Shown: positions 42,086 through 51,711 of the stretch, piece after piece
How the letters are laid out: each line of letters starts with the position of its first letter
Numbering within the stretch: position 1 is the first letter of the stretch
Assembly (NCBI RefSeq): GCF_023111095.1
Contig: NZ_JALGYW010000001.1
Location: 62,001 to 126,000 of the forward strand
DNA from: Maribellus sp. YY47
Lineage (GTDB): Bacteria > Bacteroidota > Bacteroidia > Bacteroidales > Prolixibacteraceae
Length of the DNA stretch: 64,000 nucleotides
Direction of reading: 5' to 3'
Position numbers and translations under genes: made by a program
Notes under the pieces: model-generated
Told to the model about the DNA's origin: nothing
What the model saw: only the letters and a program-made list of their open reading frames with translations
The model's database searches: none

Positions 42086-44161
42086 TTATTCCGGTAAAAC
42101 TTCTTTGTCAGATGCTTCTGTGGTCTTTGGTTCGTCGAAAGAAACAGTAGGCGTTTTGCTGTCACTGTTGCCATTTTCTCCGATCACGTGTTTTTTATCC
42201 CACGGACGTTTTCCAAAGATCTCTTCCAGGTCTTCGCTAAAAATTACCTCGCGTTCGAGCAGCAGGTTAGCCAGTTTGGCGTGTCCTTCTGCATGGCTGC
42301 GCAGTACCTGTTTTGCTCTTTCGTATTGATTATCGATCAGAATTTTTACTTCTTCGTCAATCAGTTCAGCGGTTTTTTCGCTGTATGGTTTTGTGAAGGT
42401 GAAGTCTGATTGCCCGGTAGAATCGTAATAGCTTACATTTCCAACCTTTTCACTCATCCCGAAAATAGTTACCATTGCGTAGGCTTGTTTGGTAATTTTC
42501 TCCAGGTCGTTCTGAGCTCCCGAAGAGATTTTCCCAAAAACAATTTCTTCAGCAGCGCGACCACCGAGTGCAGAGGCCATTTCATCCAACAACTGTTCCT
42601 TGGTGGTAATCGATCTTTCCTCGGGCAAATACCAGGCAGCGCCAAGCGCTTTTCCGCGAGGTACAATAGTAACTTTTACCAATGGGTGCGCATATTCAAG
42701 CAACCAGCTAATGGTGGCGTGCCCGGCTTCGTGGTAAGCGATGGTTTTCTTTTCCTGTTGAGAAATGATTTTGTTCTTTTTCTCCAGGCCGCCGATAATC
42801 CGGTCAACTGCGTCGAGAAAATCCTGTTTGGTAACCGAATCCTTGTTTTTACGTGCAGCAATCAATGCGGCCTCGTTACAAACGTTGGCAATATCGGCAC
42901 CCGAGAATCCCGGAGTTTGTTTGGCCAGAAAATCAACTTTTACGTCTTCACTTAATTTCAGCGGACGCAAGTGTACTTTGAATATTTCGCTACGCTCGTT
43001 CAAATCGGGCAGTTCCACATGAATCTGACGGTCGAAACGTCCCGCACGCATTAATGCACGGTCGAGGATGTCGGCACGGTTGGTTGCGGCCAGTATAATT
43101 ACGCCGCTGTTGGTATCAAAACCATCCATTTCGGTTAACAGCTGGTTCAGCGTGTTTTCGCGTTCGTCGTTCGATCCCATGTTAGGGTTCCGTCCACGTG
43201 CACGACCGATGGCATCAATCTCATCGATAAACACAATACACGGCGCTTTTTCCTTGGCTTGTTTAAACAGGTCGCGTACCCGGGAAGCTCCAACACCCAC
43301 GAACATCTCAACAAAGTCGGAACCCGACATCGAGAAGAAAGGTACATTGGCTTCTCCTGCAACTGCTTTGGCAAGCAGGGTTTTTCCCGTTCCGGGAGGG
43401 CCTACCAGCAAAGCGCCTTTTGGAATTTTACCTCCAAGCTTGGTATATTTTGCGGGATTTTTCAGGAACTCGACGATTTCTTCCACTTCCTGTTTGGCTT
43501 CTGCCAATCCGGCAACATCTTTGAATGTAGTGGATACGCGTTGATCTTTGTCAAATATCTTTGCCTGCGATTTTCCTACGTTGAAAATACCGCCGGCACC
43601 GCCACCGGCACCGCCACGGCTCATCCTGCGGAAAATCCACCACCACAACAGGATGATAATAAGGAACGGTCCGAAGGATATCAGTATATCCCGGAGCCAG
43701 TTGTTTTCATCCTTGTATGACGGTAAAATTTCATCGGGTTTTCCTTCCTGTGCTTTTGCCAAATCGGTGGCAAACTTCTCAATAGGGCCTGTTTTAAACG
43801 TAAAATGAGGACCGATTTCGTTGGGTTCAGAAAAGTTTCCCTTAAACTGAGCTTCGTAGTTTTTTAAACGGTCTTTTTTGATGTAAACATTGGCATCCTT
43901 TTCATTAATGACTTCGAGCCGTTCAACATCTCCGTTTTCAATCATTTGTTTCACATCGCCCCATGTAGTGTCAACGGGGCCATGGCTGTAACTAATGTAA
44001 TACTGAACTGCCAGAAATACGATGGCGATAATCCCGTAAATCCAGTAGGCATTGAATTTTGGCGGTTTTCCATCGCCTTTTCTATTGGGATTCAGACGGC
44101 CAAACGGATTGTCTTTCCCATTTTGTTGTTTTTGATTGTTATTTTGATTGTTTTCTGCCAT
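42086..44161 (-). CDS. ftsH: ATP-dependent zinc metalloprotease FtsH
   Basis: This membrane-anchored AAA+ protease degrades damaged membrane and regulatory proteins. From ATG 44161 ([15 protein letters not shown]) it has 691 residues; an open extension to 44320 overlaps rsfS and is rejected. Order: Asn/Gln-rich N-terminus, first helix (about 43-60), periplasmic domain, second helix followed by a glycine-rich [10 protein letters not shown] linker, AAA+ module with GPPGTGKT, pore loop [14 protein letters not shown] and the second region of homology, then the HEAGH zinc site near residue 440. The LUD gene follows after three bases. Confidence 0.97.
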   Translation of the reverse strand: MAENNQNNNQKQQNGKDNPFGRLNPNRKGDGKPPKFNAYWIYGIIAIVFLAVQYYISYSHGPVDTTWGDVKQMIENGDVERLEVINEKDANVYIKKDRLKNYEAQFKGNFSEPNEIGPHFTFKTGPIEKFATDLAKAQEGKPDEILPSYKDENNWLRDILISFGPFLIIILLWWWIFRRMSRGGAGGGAGGIFNVGKSQAKIFDKDQRVSTTFKDVAGLAEAKQEVEEIVEFLKNPAKYTKLGGKIPKGALLVGPPGTGKTLLAKAVAGEANVPFFSMSGSDFVEMFVGVGASRVRDLFKQAKEKAPCIVFIDEIDAIGRARGRNPNMGSNDERENTLNQLLTEMDGFDTNSGVIILAATNRADILDRALMRAGRFDRQIHVELPDLNERSEIFKVHLRPLKLSEDVKVDFLAKQTPGFSGADIANVCNEAALIAARKNKDSVTKQDFLDAVDRIIGGLEKKNKIISQQEKKTIAYHEAGHATISWLLEYAHPLVKVTIVPRGKALGAAWYLPEERSITTKEQLLDEMASALGGRAAEEIVFGKISSGAQNDLEKITKQAYAMVTIFGMSEKVGNVSYYDSTGQSDFTFTKPYSEKTAELIDEEVKILIDNQYERAKQVLRSHAEGHAKLANLLLEREVIFSEDLEEIFGKRPWDKKHVIGENGNSDSKTPTVSFDEPKTTEASDKEVLPE

Positions 44162-44169
44162 GATACGTA

Positions 44170-44538
44170 TTAATCTTCTTCTATTGTTCTTGATTTTGCA
44201 TCGGCCCAAAGGCCTTCGAGGTTGTAAAACTGACGGGATTCTTCCTGGAATACATGTACCATTATATCGCCGTAATCCAGTAAAATCCAGATGGCATTCC
44301 GGTATCCGTCTCTGTGCCATACATCTTCCCCCACCATTTCCTTAACGGTCTCTTCCACCGAATGAGCAATGGAATCGACATGCGTCGAAGATGTTCCATG
44401 ACAAATTATAAAAGAACTGCATTCAGTATGCTTGATGCTTTCTAAGTCAATGATCGTTATCTTTTTTCCTTTTAAACGTTGTATCCCTTCCAGGATTGCT
44501 TCACTAAGTTTATCTGTTTCTGCTTTTTTTTGCTTCAT
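44170..44538 (-). CDS. rsfS: Ribosomal silencing factor RsfS
   Basis: This 122-residue protein binds ribosomal protein uL14 and blocks subunit joining under starvation. Family features include the N-terminal LSEAILEGIQRLKGKKITIIDL, the core FIICHGTSSTHVDSIAHSVEETV, and WILLDYGDIMVHVFQEESRQFYNLEGLWADA, which is highly conserved. It is the first gene of the run rsfS-ftsH-LUD-DUF2007-cdsA-pssA, eight bases upstream of ftsH, and is divergent from birA. Confidence 0.94.
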   Translation of the reverse strand: MKQKKAETDKLSEAILEGIQRLKGKKITIIDLESIKHTECSSFIICHGTSSTHVDSIAHSVEETVKEMVGEDVWHRDGYRNAIWILLDYGDIMVHVFQEESRQFYNLEGLWADAKSRTIEED

Positions 44539-44557
44539 AAATTAATCTTGAACCTTA

Positions 44558-44565
44558 CAAAGATA
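44558..44565 (-). promoter_or_regulatory. Promoter -7 box for rsfS-ftsH
   Basis: On the minus strand this reads TATCTTTG (TAnnTTTG), 19 bases before the rsfS ATG. The divergent birA gene starts 54 bases away on the other side. Confidence 0.5.
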
Positions 44566-44619
44566 ATCTTTTTGTCCATTAACCATTTTTTGCAAGAATG
44601 GTTTACTTTTGATTTCCAA

Positions 44620-45360
44620 ATGTTTTTAACGGGTCGAAATATTATCATCTTGGACGAGGTCGACAGTACCAACAATTATGCCAAGCAACTTGTTTCGGAC
44701 GGGACCGAAAATGGTACTGTCGTTTTGGCACAATTCCAGTCGCGGGGGAAAGGACAACCTGGCAACTTTTGGGAAAGTGTGGCCGAAAAGAACCTGTTAA
44801 CCAGTGTAATTTTGTACCCGGTGTTTCTGGAAGCGGCCCGGCAATTTTTAATTTCAAAAATTGTGAGTTTGTCCTTACTTGATCTCCTGAATACGGAAGT
44901 TGAGAATGTTTCGATCAAATGGCCCAACGATATTTACATCGGCAACCGGAAAGTAGCCGGAATACTGATCGAGAATTCCATTAAAGGATCAAAGCTAGAT
45001 TGGTCAATTATTGGGATAGGGCTCAATCTGAATCAGTTGGAGTTTCATTCCGATGCTCCCAATCCGGTATCGTTGCAGCAGCTTAACGGTAAGGAGTACG
45101 ACATTCAGGAAACCTTAAAAGGATGGCTTTACTATTTTCGAAAATGGTATCAGTTGTTGGAAGCGGGACAGGTTGATGAAATCGAAACTGCGTACCTGAA
45201 TCGTCTTTTTGGTTTTAACCAATGGAGAAACTTTCGAAAAGACAAAGTGGTTTTTGAAGCCAGAATTTCTGGGATCGGTGAATTCGGGCAGCTTCAGCTG
45301 GAAGACCGCTCTGGAAAAATCACGGAATACATGTTTAAAGAGGTCGAGTATATCTTTTAG
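44620..45360 (+). CDS. birA: Biotin--[acetyl-CoA-carboxylase] ligase
   Basis: This 246-residue enzyme attaches biotin to carboxylase subunits. From ATG 44620 it begins MFLTGRNIIILDEVDSTNNYA; an in-frame ATG at 44479 lies inside rsfS. The catalytic domain shows GTVVLAQFQSRGKGQPGNFWES (biotinyl-AMP loop, with GRGK-like RGKGQ), the VSIKWPNDIYIGNRKVAGILIE motif, and the small C-terminal SH3-like domain. It has no N-terminal HTH, so it is an enzyme only and not a biotin-operon repressor. Confidence 0.93.
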   Translation: MFLTGRNIIILDEVDSTNNYAKQLVSDGTENGTVVLAQFQSRGKGQPGNFWESVAEKNLLTSVILYPVFLEAARQFLISKIVSLSLLDLLNTEVENVSIKWPNDIYIGNRKVAGILIENSIKGSKLDWSIIGIGLNLNQLEFHSDAPNPVSLQQLNGKEYDIQETLKGWLYYFRKWYQLLEAGQVDEIETAYLNRLFGFNQWRNFRKDKVVFEARISGIGEFGQLQLEDRSGKITEYMFKEVEYIF

Positions 45361-45493
45361 GAAGATGCTTTTAGTTTATTCGGAAGATATAGAAGCTTCG
45401 ATGCGAAGAAATTGCTAAACTGTTGAATTGTAAAACTGCCAAATTGCGACAGTAAACTTATTCATGCATTCAAGCATTTCATTATTGACTCAA

Positions 45494-45540
45494 TCCCTCA
45501 GCCCTTCAGTCCCTCAGTCCCTCAGTCCTTCAGTACCTCT
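45494..45540. repeat. Short tandem repeat (TCCCTCAG)n
   Basis: Five and a half copies of an 8-base unit, consensus TCCCTCAG, run from 45494 to 45540 and stop one base before the end of the SRPBCC gene. The units are TCCCTCAG, CCCTTCAG, TCCCTCAG, TCCCTCAG, TCCTTCAG and TACCTC. The location between two convergent gene ends suggests neutral repeat growth. Confidence 0.75.
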
Positions 45541-45990
45541 CTATTGATACGGCAGTTTGGTCAACGTATCCGCCAGGTTATTCAGGCCTTCTTCCAGTTT
45601 GTTGCCCACCATCATTTTAATCATCATACTCATTTCGGCATGAAGGGTGAGGCGCATTTTGGTGTTGTACTCGTCAACCGGAAGCAGCTGGATCCAGAAG
45701 GTAAAACTTAGCGGAAGTCCGCCTGAACTTTCAATTTTGATGGATTTAAACGGATCGCGATCAATGATTCTGATCTCGGCAACGCCCAGTCCTGTAATGT
45801 TGAATTTGCAGGAGTCTCTGTCTGACTTGAATTCAGTGATTTTGATCTGCGGAACTTTTTCGGTAATCCGTTCGATCAGTCCTGAATTCATATACGTGGC
45901 CAGGTTCTCGAAATTCGACAAATAATTAAATACAATTTGCTGGTTGTGTGCGATTGTTTTTACGTCGCTTACGTATTTGTTAACTCCCAT
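45541..45990 (-). CDS. SRPBCC (START/Bet v1-like) family protein
   Basis: This 149-residue cytoplasmic protein has the pattern of polyketide cyclase-like SRPBCC domains: an N-terminal strand KYVSDVKTIAHNQQIVFNYLSNFENL, six following strands with alternating hydrophobic residues, and a long C-terminal helix MMIKMMVGNKLEEGLNNLADTL. These proteins form a deep hydrophobic ligand pocket. The ligand is unknown. It follows pyrE by 77 bases on the same strand and may share its transcript. Confidence 0.8.
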   Translation of the reverse strand: MGVNKYVSDVKTIAHNQQIVFNYLSNFENLATYMNSGLIERITEKVPQIKITEFKSDRDSCKFNITGLGVAEIRIIDRDPFKSIKIESSGGLPLSFTFWIQLLPVDEYNTKMRLTLHAEMSMMIKMMVGNKLEEGLNNLADTLTKLPYQ

Positions 45991-46067
45991 CTGTCTGCTT
46001 TTGAAAAAAAATCCCGTCCGGATTATTATCAGGAGCGGGATCTATCTTTTTGTGATAAAGTTCTGAA

Positions 46068-46700
46068 TTATTTTCCCCAGTTTGCAGGGTCCTCGCGCCA
46101 TTCCATCAGCGAATCAACCTGGTCTTTGGTGATTTCTCCAATTTCAAGGGCAAGGTCAATAAGAATCTGGTAGCGGCTTAGCGAGGTAAGTTCGATACCC
46201 GCTTTTTTAAAGTTTTCTTTGGCATGCGGAAAGTTGTAAGTGAAGATGGAAACCATTCCCACAACATCTCCTCCAAAGTTATTTACTGCTTCGGCAGCTT
46301 TCAAACTGCTGATTCCGGTAGAAACCAGGTCCTCAACCACCACCACTTTCTGGAAAGGTTTCAGGTCGCCTTCAATCAGGTTTTCCAAACCATGTCCTTT
46401 TGGAGACGAGCGAACATAAATAAAGGGTAATCCCAGTTGTTCGGCTACCAACACTCCCATAGCGATTGCCCCAGTCGCAACTCCGGCAATCACTTCAGCG
46501 TCCGGGTATTTTTCACGGATCACTTTTACAAATTGGTCGCGAATGAAAGTACGCGTTTCAGGATAAGATAAAATCTTACGGTTATCGCAATAAATTGGCG
46601 ATTTCCAGCCTGAAGCCCATGTAAAAGGATTGTTGGGTTGTATCTTTATGGTGTTGATTTCTAAGAGTCGTTTAGTAACTTCAATTTGAGTTGAATCCAT
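46068..46700 (-). CDS. pyrE: Orotate phosphoribosyltransferase
   Basis: This 210-residue enzyme makes orotidine 5'-phosphate from orotate and PRPP in pyrimidine synthesis. The PRPP-binding motif VVVVEDLVSTGISS lies near residue 118, preceded by GVATGAIAMGVLVAEQLGLPFIYVRSSPKGHG with the catalytic loop lysine. Length is normal. The divergent NUDIX gene starts only 20 bases away; a TACTTTTG box on the minus strand (46724-46731) inside that gene is the likely pyrE promoter. Confidence 0.95.
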   Translation of the reverse strand: MDSTQIEVTKRLLEINTIKIQPNNPFTWASGWKSPIYCDNRKILSYPETRTFIRDQFVKVIREKYPDAEVIAGVATGAIAMGVLVAEQLGLPFIYVRSSPKGHGLENLIEGDLKPFQKVVVVEDLVSTGISSLKAAEAVNNFGGDVVGMVSIFTYNFPHAKENFKKAGIELTSLSRYQILIDLALEIGEITKDQVDSLMEWREDPANWGK

Positions 46701-46720
46701 GATAAAAGCAATTTTGTTCG

Positions 46721-47344
46721 ATGCAAAAGTATAAAGTTTTTTTGAATGAAAAGAGGATTCGGTTTTCCGCGCCCACTAAGATAACATTGGCGAAAACAAC
46801 TCTTGTTTCGCCAGCATTTACAAGCAGTTCAGAGGTTTTTGACTACCTCGGTCGGTTGCTGAATTCGGAATACTCCGAGGCTGTTGTAGAACATGATAAC
46901 CCTGAAGAAGCTTTTTTAGCCTTTCGGTCGGCGCTGCTGAATATCGATGCGGCGGGCGGAGTGGTAAAACGAAAAGGTCAGCTTCTCTTTATTTTCAGGA
47001 ATGGAAAGTGGGATTTACCGAAGGGAAAAATTGACAAGGGGGAATCGGCCGAAGAAGCAGCGTTGCGCGAGGTAGAGGAAGAATGCGGAATAACCGGGCA
47101 TTCGATTGTAAAACCTTTGCCGCCGACTTTTCATATTTACCAGTCGCCCTACAAAGACACCAAAGGGGAATGGATTTTTAAGCAAACGCACTGGTTCGAA
47201 ATGGAGTACAATGGTCAGAAAGATGGGTTGCCCGAAGCCGAAGAAGGAATAAGCGAAGTGCGTTGGTTTCATCCTTCGGAATTGGATGAAGTATTGTCGA
47301 ATACCTATGACAATTTAAAAGAGCTGATACAGATTTATACTTGA
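46721..47344 (+). CDS. NUDIX hydrolase
   Basis: This 207-residue protein has an N-terminal domain of about 80 residues (KYKVFLNEKRIRFSAPTKITL) typical of a Bacteroidota NUDIX subgroup, followed by a complete Nudix box, GKIDKGESAEEAALREVEEECGI, matching G-x5-E-x7-REV-x-EE-x-G-I (residues about 106-128). The family hydrolyses nucleoside diphosphates linked to another moiety; the substrate is unknown. The ATG lies 20 bases from the divergent pyrE start. Confidence 0.92.
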   Translation: MQKYKVFLNEKRIRFSAPTKITLAKTTLVSPAFTSSSEVFDYLGRLLNSEYSEAVVEHDNPEEAFLAFRSALLNIDAAGGVVKRKGQLLFIFRNGKWDLPKGKIDKGESAEEAALREVEEECGITGHSIVKPLPPTFHIYQSPYKDTKGEWIFKQTHWFEMEYNGQKDGLPEAEEGISEVRWFHPSELDEVLSNTYDNLKELIQIYT

Positions 47345-47425
47345 TGGTGGATCCTTGATTCTTGATATTCGATGTTGTTGTTATGCCATTTTATGACTCA
47401 CTGCTCGCTACTCGAAGCTCGCAGC

Positions 47426-48847
47426 TTATTTATTCTGATTTCGTTGCCGCATAAATAGTTCGTTGCGCAACCATCCGCCAAACTGTTGTTCAAATCCGTC
47501 GAGTGGCGTTTTCGTATGTTCAAAAACCACTTCGTGGTTTTCGTTTAGCAGGAAGCATTGCGGAAACGAACGGATTTGGTATTGTTTTATAAATGCACCA
47601 TCGGTGTCCACCAGTTTTACCGCCGGTACTTTTTGCTCTTCAAAAAACGCTTTGATACTTTCTTTTCCGGTATTTCGAAGTACCACGTAAATTTCGAGGT
47701 GTTTGTTAAACAACTCGTCAACGCGACTCAGGTATTTGAGTTGCTCCTGACAAACGCGTGTTTCAACATCGGCAAAAACGATGTATTTAAATTTACCGTG
47801 ATCCTCTTCGGTACATTGCTTTTTTTCGTCCAAATCATTCAGACAAATCGCGGGAGCCTTGCTCCCTTTTGCCATAAAACCAAATTTGTCGAGAATGTTT
47901 TGGGCTGAAGTTTTTAGAATCGGGTTAGTGTTTTGTAAAAACAATTTGTTTCCTGCCAGGTCTTTGATAGCAGATTTGCTGAATTCATCCGAGTAAAAAC
48001 CGTCGTGCAGCAGTTTCAGCAAAACCAATTCGGCCATCTTGCCGGTTACTTTGTATTTGTTTTCCACAAAGCTTTTTAACGCAGGCAGATCGCGGGTTTC
48101 GACCGCTTTTTTTACTTCGTCGCCGTGAATGGCTTGTGCCGAGAAACTTAGTTGCCGGTCGAAGGTTTTATTGAATACTTCCATAAAAGCCGGCTGCAAC
48201 CAGTATTCGCTGGTTACTGCGTTGAAATCGGCTGAATATGCTTCGGGACGTAAACGAAATATATCTGCTTCAATGAGTTTTAATTTCAGGTTTTTGTGCC
48301 AGACCAGGGCTTTTTCGGAGTTGTCGGGTACTTTTTTGTCGAGCTCGGTTCTTATCGAATCAAACACCGCTTTCGACTGCCGGATGTATAGCCGGTTAAA
48401 ATTTTTGTCGGTGAGGTAATTAAAGAATTGCTCAAATTCCGAAACTTTGTCGGTTAACTGGTTTTTGTTTTCGGAGATAAACCAAAACGAGATCGGCTGG
48501 AAATACGGATTTTTTTCTTCGGCAAACGATTTTTCCTTGAAGGGAGGAAGTTTTAACCCGATGTTTTTGCCGGCTTCCAGAAAAAGCATTCCCCGAAATA
48601 CCCCGAAGTCAGAAAAAACGAAGGTTGTTGCCTTGATATCGAGATTGGCAGAAGCTTTCCCCGAACCATCAAAGGTCAATTGAAAAGCAGTTTCTGTTTT
48701 GCCCGAAATGGGATCACTGTATGCTAAAAACTCAAGTTTTTTACCTGCGTACTCTGCATTTTGGCAACGAATTTCAACCGACAACGCGTGTTGTGTTACC
48801 CCGAACAATGAAAGAAAAAGAAGAAATGAAAATCTGTTTAATGCCAC
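47426..48847 (-). CDS. Secreted thioredoxin-like (TlpA/redoxin) protein with a single cysteine
   Basis: This 473-residue protein has a signal peptide (FSFLLFLSLFGVTQHALS), a central helical region of about 250 residues, and a C-terminal thioredoxin-fold domain (about 350-470) with YIVFADVETRVCQEQLKYL and, later, RSFPQCFLLNENHEVVFEH containing the cis-proline. The CxxC pair of thioredoxins is reduced to one cysteine (TRVCQEQ), so disulfide oxidoreductase activity of the normal kind is doubtful. The start is GTG at 48847. It lies two bases after coaD and is probably cotranscribed. Confidence 0.82.
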   Translation of the reverse strand: MALNRFSFLLFLSLFGVTQHALSVEIRCQNAEYAGKKLEFLAYSDPISGKTETAFQLTFDGSGKASANLDIKATTFVFSDFGVFRGMLFLEAGKNIGLKLPPFKEKSFAEEKNPYFQPISFWFISENKNQLTDKVSEFEQFFNYLTDKNFNRLYIRQSKAVFDSIRTELDKKVPDNSEKALVWHKNLKLKLIEADIFRLRPEAYSADFNAVTSEYWLQPAFMEVFNKTFDRQLSFSAQAIHGDEVKKAVETRDLPALKSFVENKYKVTGKMAELVLLKLLHDGFYSDEFSKSAIKDLAGNKLFLQNTNPILKTSAQNILDKFGFMAKGSKAPAICLNDLDEKKQCTEEDHGKFKYIVFADVETRVCQEQLKYLSRVDELFNKHLEIYVVLRNTGKESIKAFFEEQKVPAVKLVDTDGAFIKQYQIRSFPQCFLLNENHEVVFEHTKTPLDGFEQQFGGWLRNELFMRQRNQNK

Positions 48848-48849
48848 TT

Positions 48850-49332
48850 TTATTCAACGTTAATTTTGAACTCGCTTTTATCAAGTCCCTCAGGCAGAAA
48901 CATGCTTGCATCGCCACCATGCGAAATAATATCGCGAATAATGGTTGCATTTACCGGAGTATGTTCCGGCAAGGTAAGCAGGAAAACGGATTCAATCTCG
49001 GGGTGCATTTTTTTGTTCATTTGCGCAATCGCCCGTTCGTATTCAAAATCGGAAGAGGTACGAATTCCGCGCAAAATATATTTTGCTCCCACTTCTTTGC
49101 AGAAATCCACCGTCAGTCCTTCGTGCAGCCTGACTTCTACCTTAGGTTCGTTTATAAATACCTGATTGATCCATTTCATGCGTTTCTCCACCGGGAAAAA
49201 CGATTTCTTGTTGGCGTTGTAACCGATCATGATATATAACTTATCAAACATCGATAAAGCGCGTCTGACAACCGATTCATGTCCGATGGTAAAGGGATCG
49301 AACGAACCCGGAAATATGGCAATTCTTTCCAT
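48850..49332 (-). CDS. coaD: Pantetheine-phosphate adenylyltransferase
   Basis: This 160-residue enzyme makes dephospho-coenzyme A. The N-terminal FPGSFDPFTIGHESVVRRAL has the T-x-GH nucleotidyltransferase motif; YILRGIRTSSDFEYERAIAQMN and the C-terminal TPVNATIIRDIISHGG complete the active site. Length and motifs are typical. The redoxin gene starts two bases after its stop. Confidence 0.96.
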   Translation of the reverse strand: MERIAIFPGSFDPFTIGHESVVRRALSMFDKLYIMIGYNANKKSFFPVEKRMKWINQVFINEPKVEVRLHEGLTVDFCKEVGAKYILRGIRTSSDFEYERAIAQMNKKMHPEIESVFLLTLPEHTPVNATIIRDIISHGGDASMFLPEGLDKSEFKINVE

Positions 49333-49395
49333 TTTTTCTTATTAAGATCAATCAAAGGTAAATAAATCTGCCAAGTGAAAAAACGTAGTACTTTT

Positions 49396-51612
49396 TTAGT
49401 TTATTGCTTTGGCGCGGTTCGAGCTTACAAACAGAATGTTTCCCAAATCATTATATCCTTCACTGAATTCGTCCATGTCGTTCAGTGCATCGGTGCTAAA
49501 CCCAATAATGGTAAGGTCGGCGTCGGCCGAATATTGTGTGATCACATTCTTCCGGCTCCCCGACTCAAAGGGCACCATCGAAATGTTGGCCGGGCTGATG
49601 GGAAGCCGGCCGGTTTTGATCAATTCCATCAGTTGTTTGCGTTTGGCTTCGATGTCTTCTTCCGGGTACAAGGCGAAAATTTTTATTTTCCCTTTTTTCC
49701 AATCGGGATGGCCCAAAATAATGTAACCCAGTAAAATCATGAGGTTGGCATTTACATAGTCCTCCGGACTTATCCAGATGTGAATTTCATTTTTATAGCC
49801 AAAGCTTTTGTAGGATGTATTCAGAATACAAATGTCGAAACCTGCCGATTCAACAATCTGGTAGTTCCCCGTGATTTCCTTTAAGTTTCCCGGATCGGTC
49901 CTTGAAAATTCGAACAAAATCAGGTTGTTTCCTTTCCCGGAAATGCCTGAAAGCTGCACTACCTGCGCAATGGCCGATGTATAAGAAGGTGAGATAATCG
50001 TGTCAAGGTACACCCGGTTCTTGCTTCCGGCAGAAAGCTGAATCAGGCGGTCCAGCACTTTTTTCGATTCTTCGGTGGTCTTTTCGTTCAGCAAGCCTTT
50101 GATAAAGTGAATGTAAGTGCCAAAGCCGTATTTGTAAGAAATCCAGCGCATGATGTCAAATGCAGAGCGTCGTTTAAAGGTGTCGTGCGAAATACAAACA
50201 CCGAAGGGGCGCCAGCTGGTGTCTTTTTCGCTGTCGGCACGTTGAAGAATGATCTGCAGCTGACGGCTCAACTGGAAAATAACACCTTTGAAAAGTTTGT
50301 TTAGCCCCTGGTTTTCGTCGTTGTTGAGCATGATTACATAGTAGATCATCGACATGATAACAACCGAGATCGCTGCATAAGTAGCGTTCATTTTGAACAT
50401 CAGCCAAAATGAAAACAGCGTGCCGATTAACGAAAATTCCCATCTCGACCGGAAAGTTGGACGGTAGGCCGGATCGGCAGCAAAATGTTCCAGAAAGGAA
50501 ATCAAACATATTGCTCCGTAGGTCACCATAAAAAACATGGAGATGATTTGCGCCACAAAATCCACATCGCCAACAAACACAAAAACGAAGGCAATTAAAA
50601 TGGTCACCAGCGATCCGTTGATGGGTTCGTTGTCTTTTTTACGGCCTTTCGCAAACCAGTGGTTGATCGAATTTTGAGGAAAAATATCATCGAAGCCAAT
50701 GGCCTGAAGTGTACGTGGCGCTACCATAATCGATCCCAGCGCCGAACTGAGCGATGCGGCCGCCAGACCAACCGGAACAATGGGACCCCAGGCTGCAATT
50801 TCCTGCATGATCAGTTGATCGCTGACCAGGTCCTCCGGCGAGGCAGAAATCGCAAATTTATAGGCCACCGCAATATAAATCACCATGCCCACAACCGTTG
50901 CCCAAAGTGTTCCGCGGGGAATCGATTTCTTGGGGTCTTTCAAGTCTCCCGAAAGCCCCAGACCTGCTGCGAGGCCGGTAAACGCCGGGAATATGATGGT
51001 AAAAACATAAAAGAAATTCAGGTTATTTTCGATCTTATGGTGCAGGTTTATTTCGGTGGGTTGAAGCGGAGAGTCGCCCATGAAAAAGACAACCAGTGAG
51101 GCCAGTAAAATGGTAGCAACAACATACAACGCTTTCATCCCAACGTTAGCGCCCTTGGTAAGGATGAGTATGGAAAGCAGCGCCATGGTGGGAACGGAGA
51201 TAAACCGTCTGTCGGGGATGTAAAAGTGGTAGGTTTTGGCGATCCAGCTGATCAGCGGTTCGAAGGCTTCGCCAAAAGCAATGATGTAAAATGCCACGCT
51301 AATGGCTTGCGAAAGATAAAGTGCAATACCAATGGCACCGCCAATATTCAAACCAAACGAACGGCTGATGATGTAATAGGCGCCTCCTCCCTGAACGCGT
51401 TGATTCGTCGCAATTTCGGCTACGGCAAAAGCGGTGGGGATTGTTACTACGTGACCAAGAATGATAATTCCGATAACTCCAAGAAATCCAACTTGTCCGA
51501 CAGCCCACCCAAAACGGAGGAACAGTATCGCACCAAGTATGGTGGAAAGTGCGGTTAAAAAAACCGGAAGGGTGCCAAATTTTGCGTTGGTGTTTACCAG
51601 CGATTTCGCCAT
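49396..51612 (-). CDS. SLC12-like amino acid/cation-chloride permease
   Basis: This 738-residue protein has twelve predicted helices in the first 460 residues, arranged as in the APC superfamily, with FGTLPVFLTALSTILGAILFLRFGWAVGQ at the start, a region close to that of cation-chloride cotransporters, and GGGAYYIISRSFG. The C-terminal 270 residues form a soluble cytoplasmic domain like that of SLC12 proteins (including DLTIIGFSTDALN). It may carry K+, Na+ and chloride or amino acids; the sequence does not settle this. It stands alone, downstream of a decayed glycosyltransferase gene. Confidence 0.85.
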   Translation of the reverse strand: MAKSLVNTNAKFGTLPVFLTALSTILGAILFLRFGWAVGQVGFLGVIGIIILGHVVTIPTAFAVAEIATNQRVQGGGAYYIISRSFGLNIGGAIGIALYLSQAISVAFYIIAFGEAFEPLISWIAKTYHFYIPDRRFISVPTMALLSILILTKGANVGMKALYVVATILLASLVVFFMGDSPLQPTEINLHHKIENNLNFFYVFTIIFPAFTGLAAGLGLSGDLKDPKKSIPRGTLWATVVGMVIYIAVAYKFAISASPEDLVSDQLIMQEIAAWGPIVPVGLAAASLSSALGSIMVAPRTLQAIGFDDIFPQNSINHWFAKGRKKDNEPINGSLVTILIAFVFVFVGDVDFVAQIISMFFMVTYGAICLISFLEHFAADPAYRPTFRSRWEFSLIGTLFSFWLMFKMNATYAAISVVIMSMIYYVIMLNNDENQGLNKLFKGVIFQLSRQLQIILQRADSEKDTSWRPFGVCISHDTFKRRSAFDIMRWISYKYGFGTYIHFIKGLLNEKTTEESKKVLDRLIQLSAGSKNRVYLDTIISPSYTSAIAQVVQLSGISGKGNNLILFEFSRTDPGNLKEITGNYQIVESAGFDICILNTSYKSFGYKNEIHIWISPEDYVNANLMILLGYIILGHPDWKKGKIKIFALYPEEDIEAKRKQLMELIKTGRLPISPANISMVPFESGSRKNVITQYSADADLTIIGFSTDALNDMDEFSEGYNDLGNILFVSSNRAKAIN

Positions 51613-51711
51613 AGGTCAAAGGTTTCTAGTCGTTAAAAATGAAAACTAAAATCGAAATTTCAAACCGTTTGAGATAATAATTGCTTCCCGGTGTCATCTA
51701 AAACTTTGATT

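Noticed and set aside
44164-44320. N-terminal extension of FtsH by 53 codons
   Set aside because: Overlaps rsfS, which is a clear conserved gene; FtsH starts at MAENNQ.
45494-45540. Repeats considered as a CRISPR array
   Set aside because: The unit is only 8 bases with no spacers; a simple tandem repeat.
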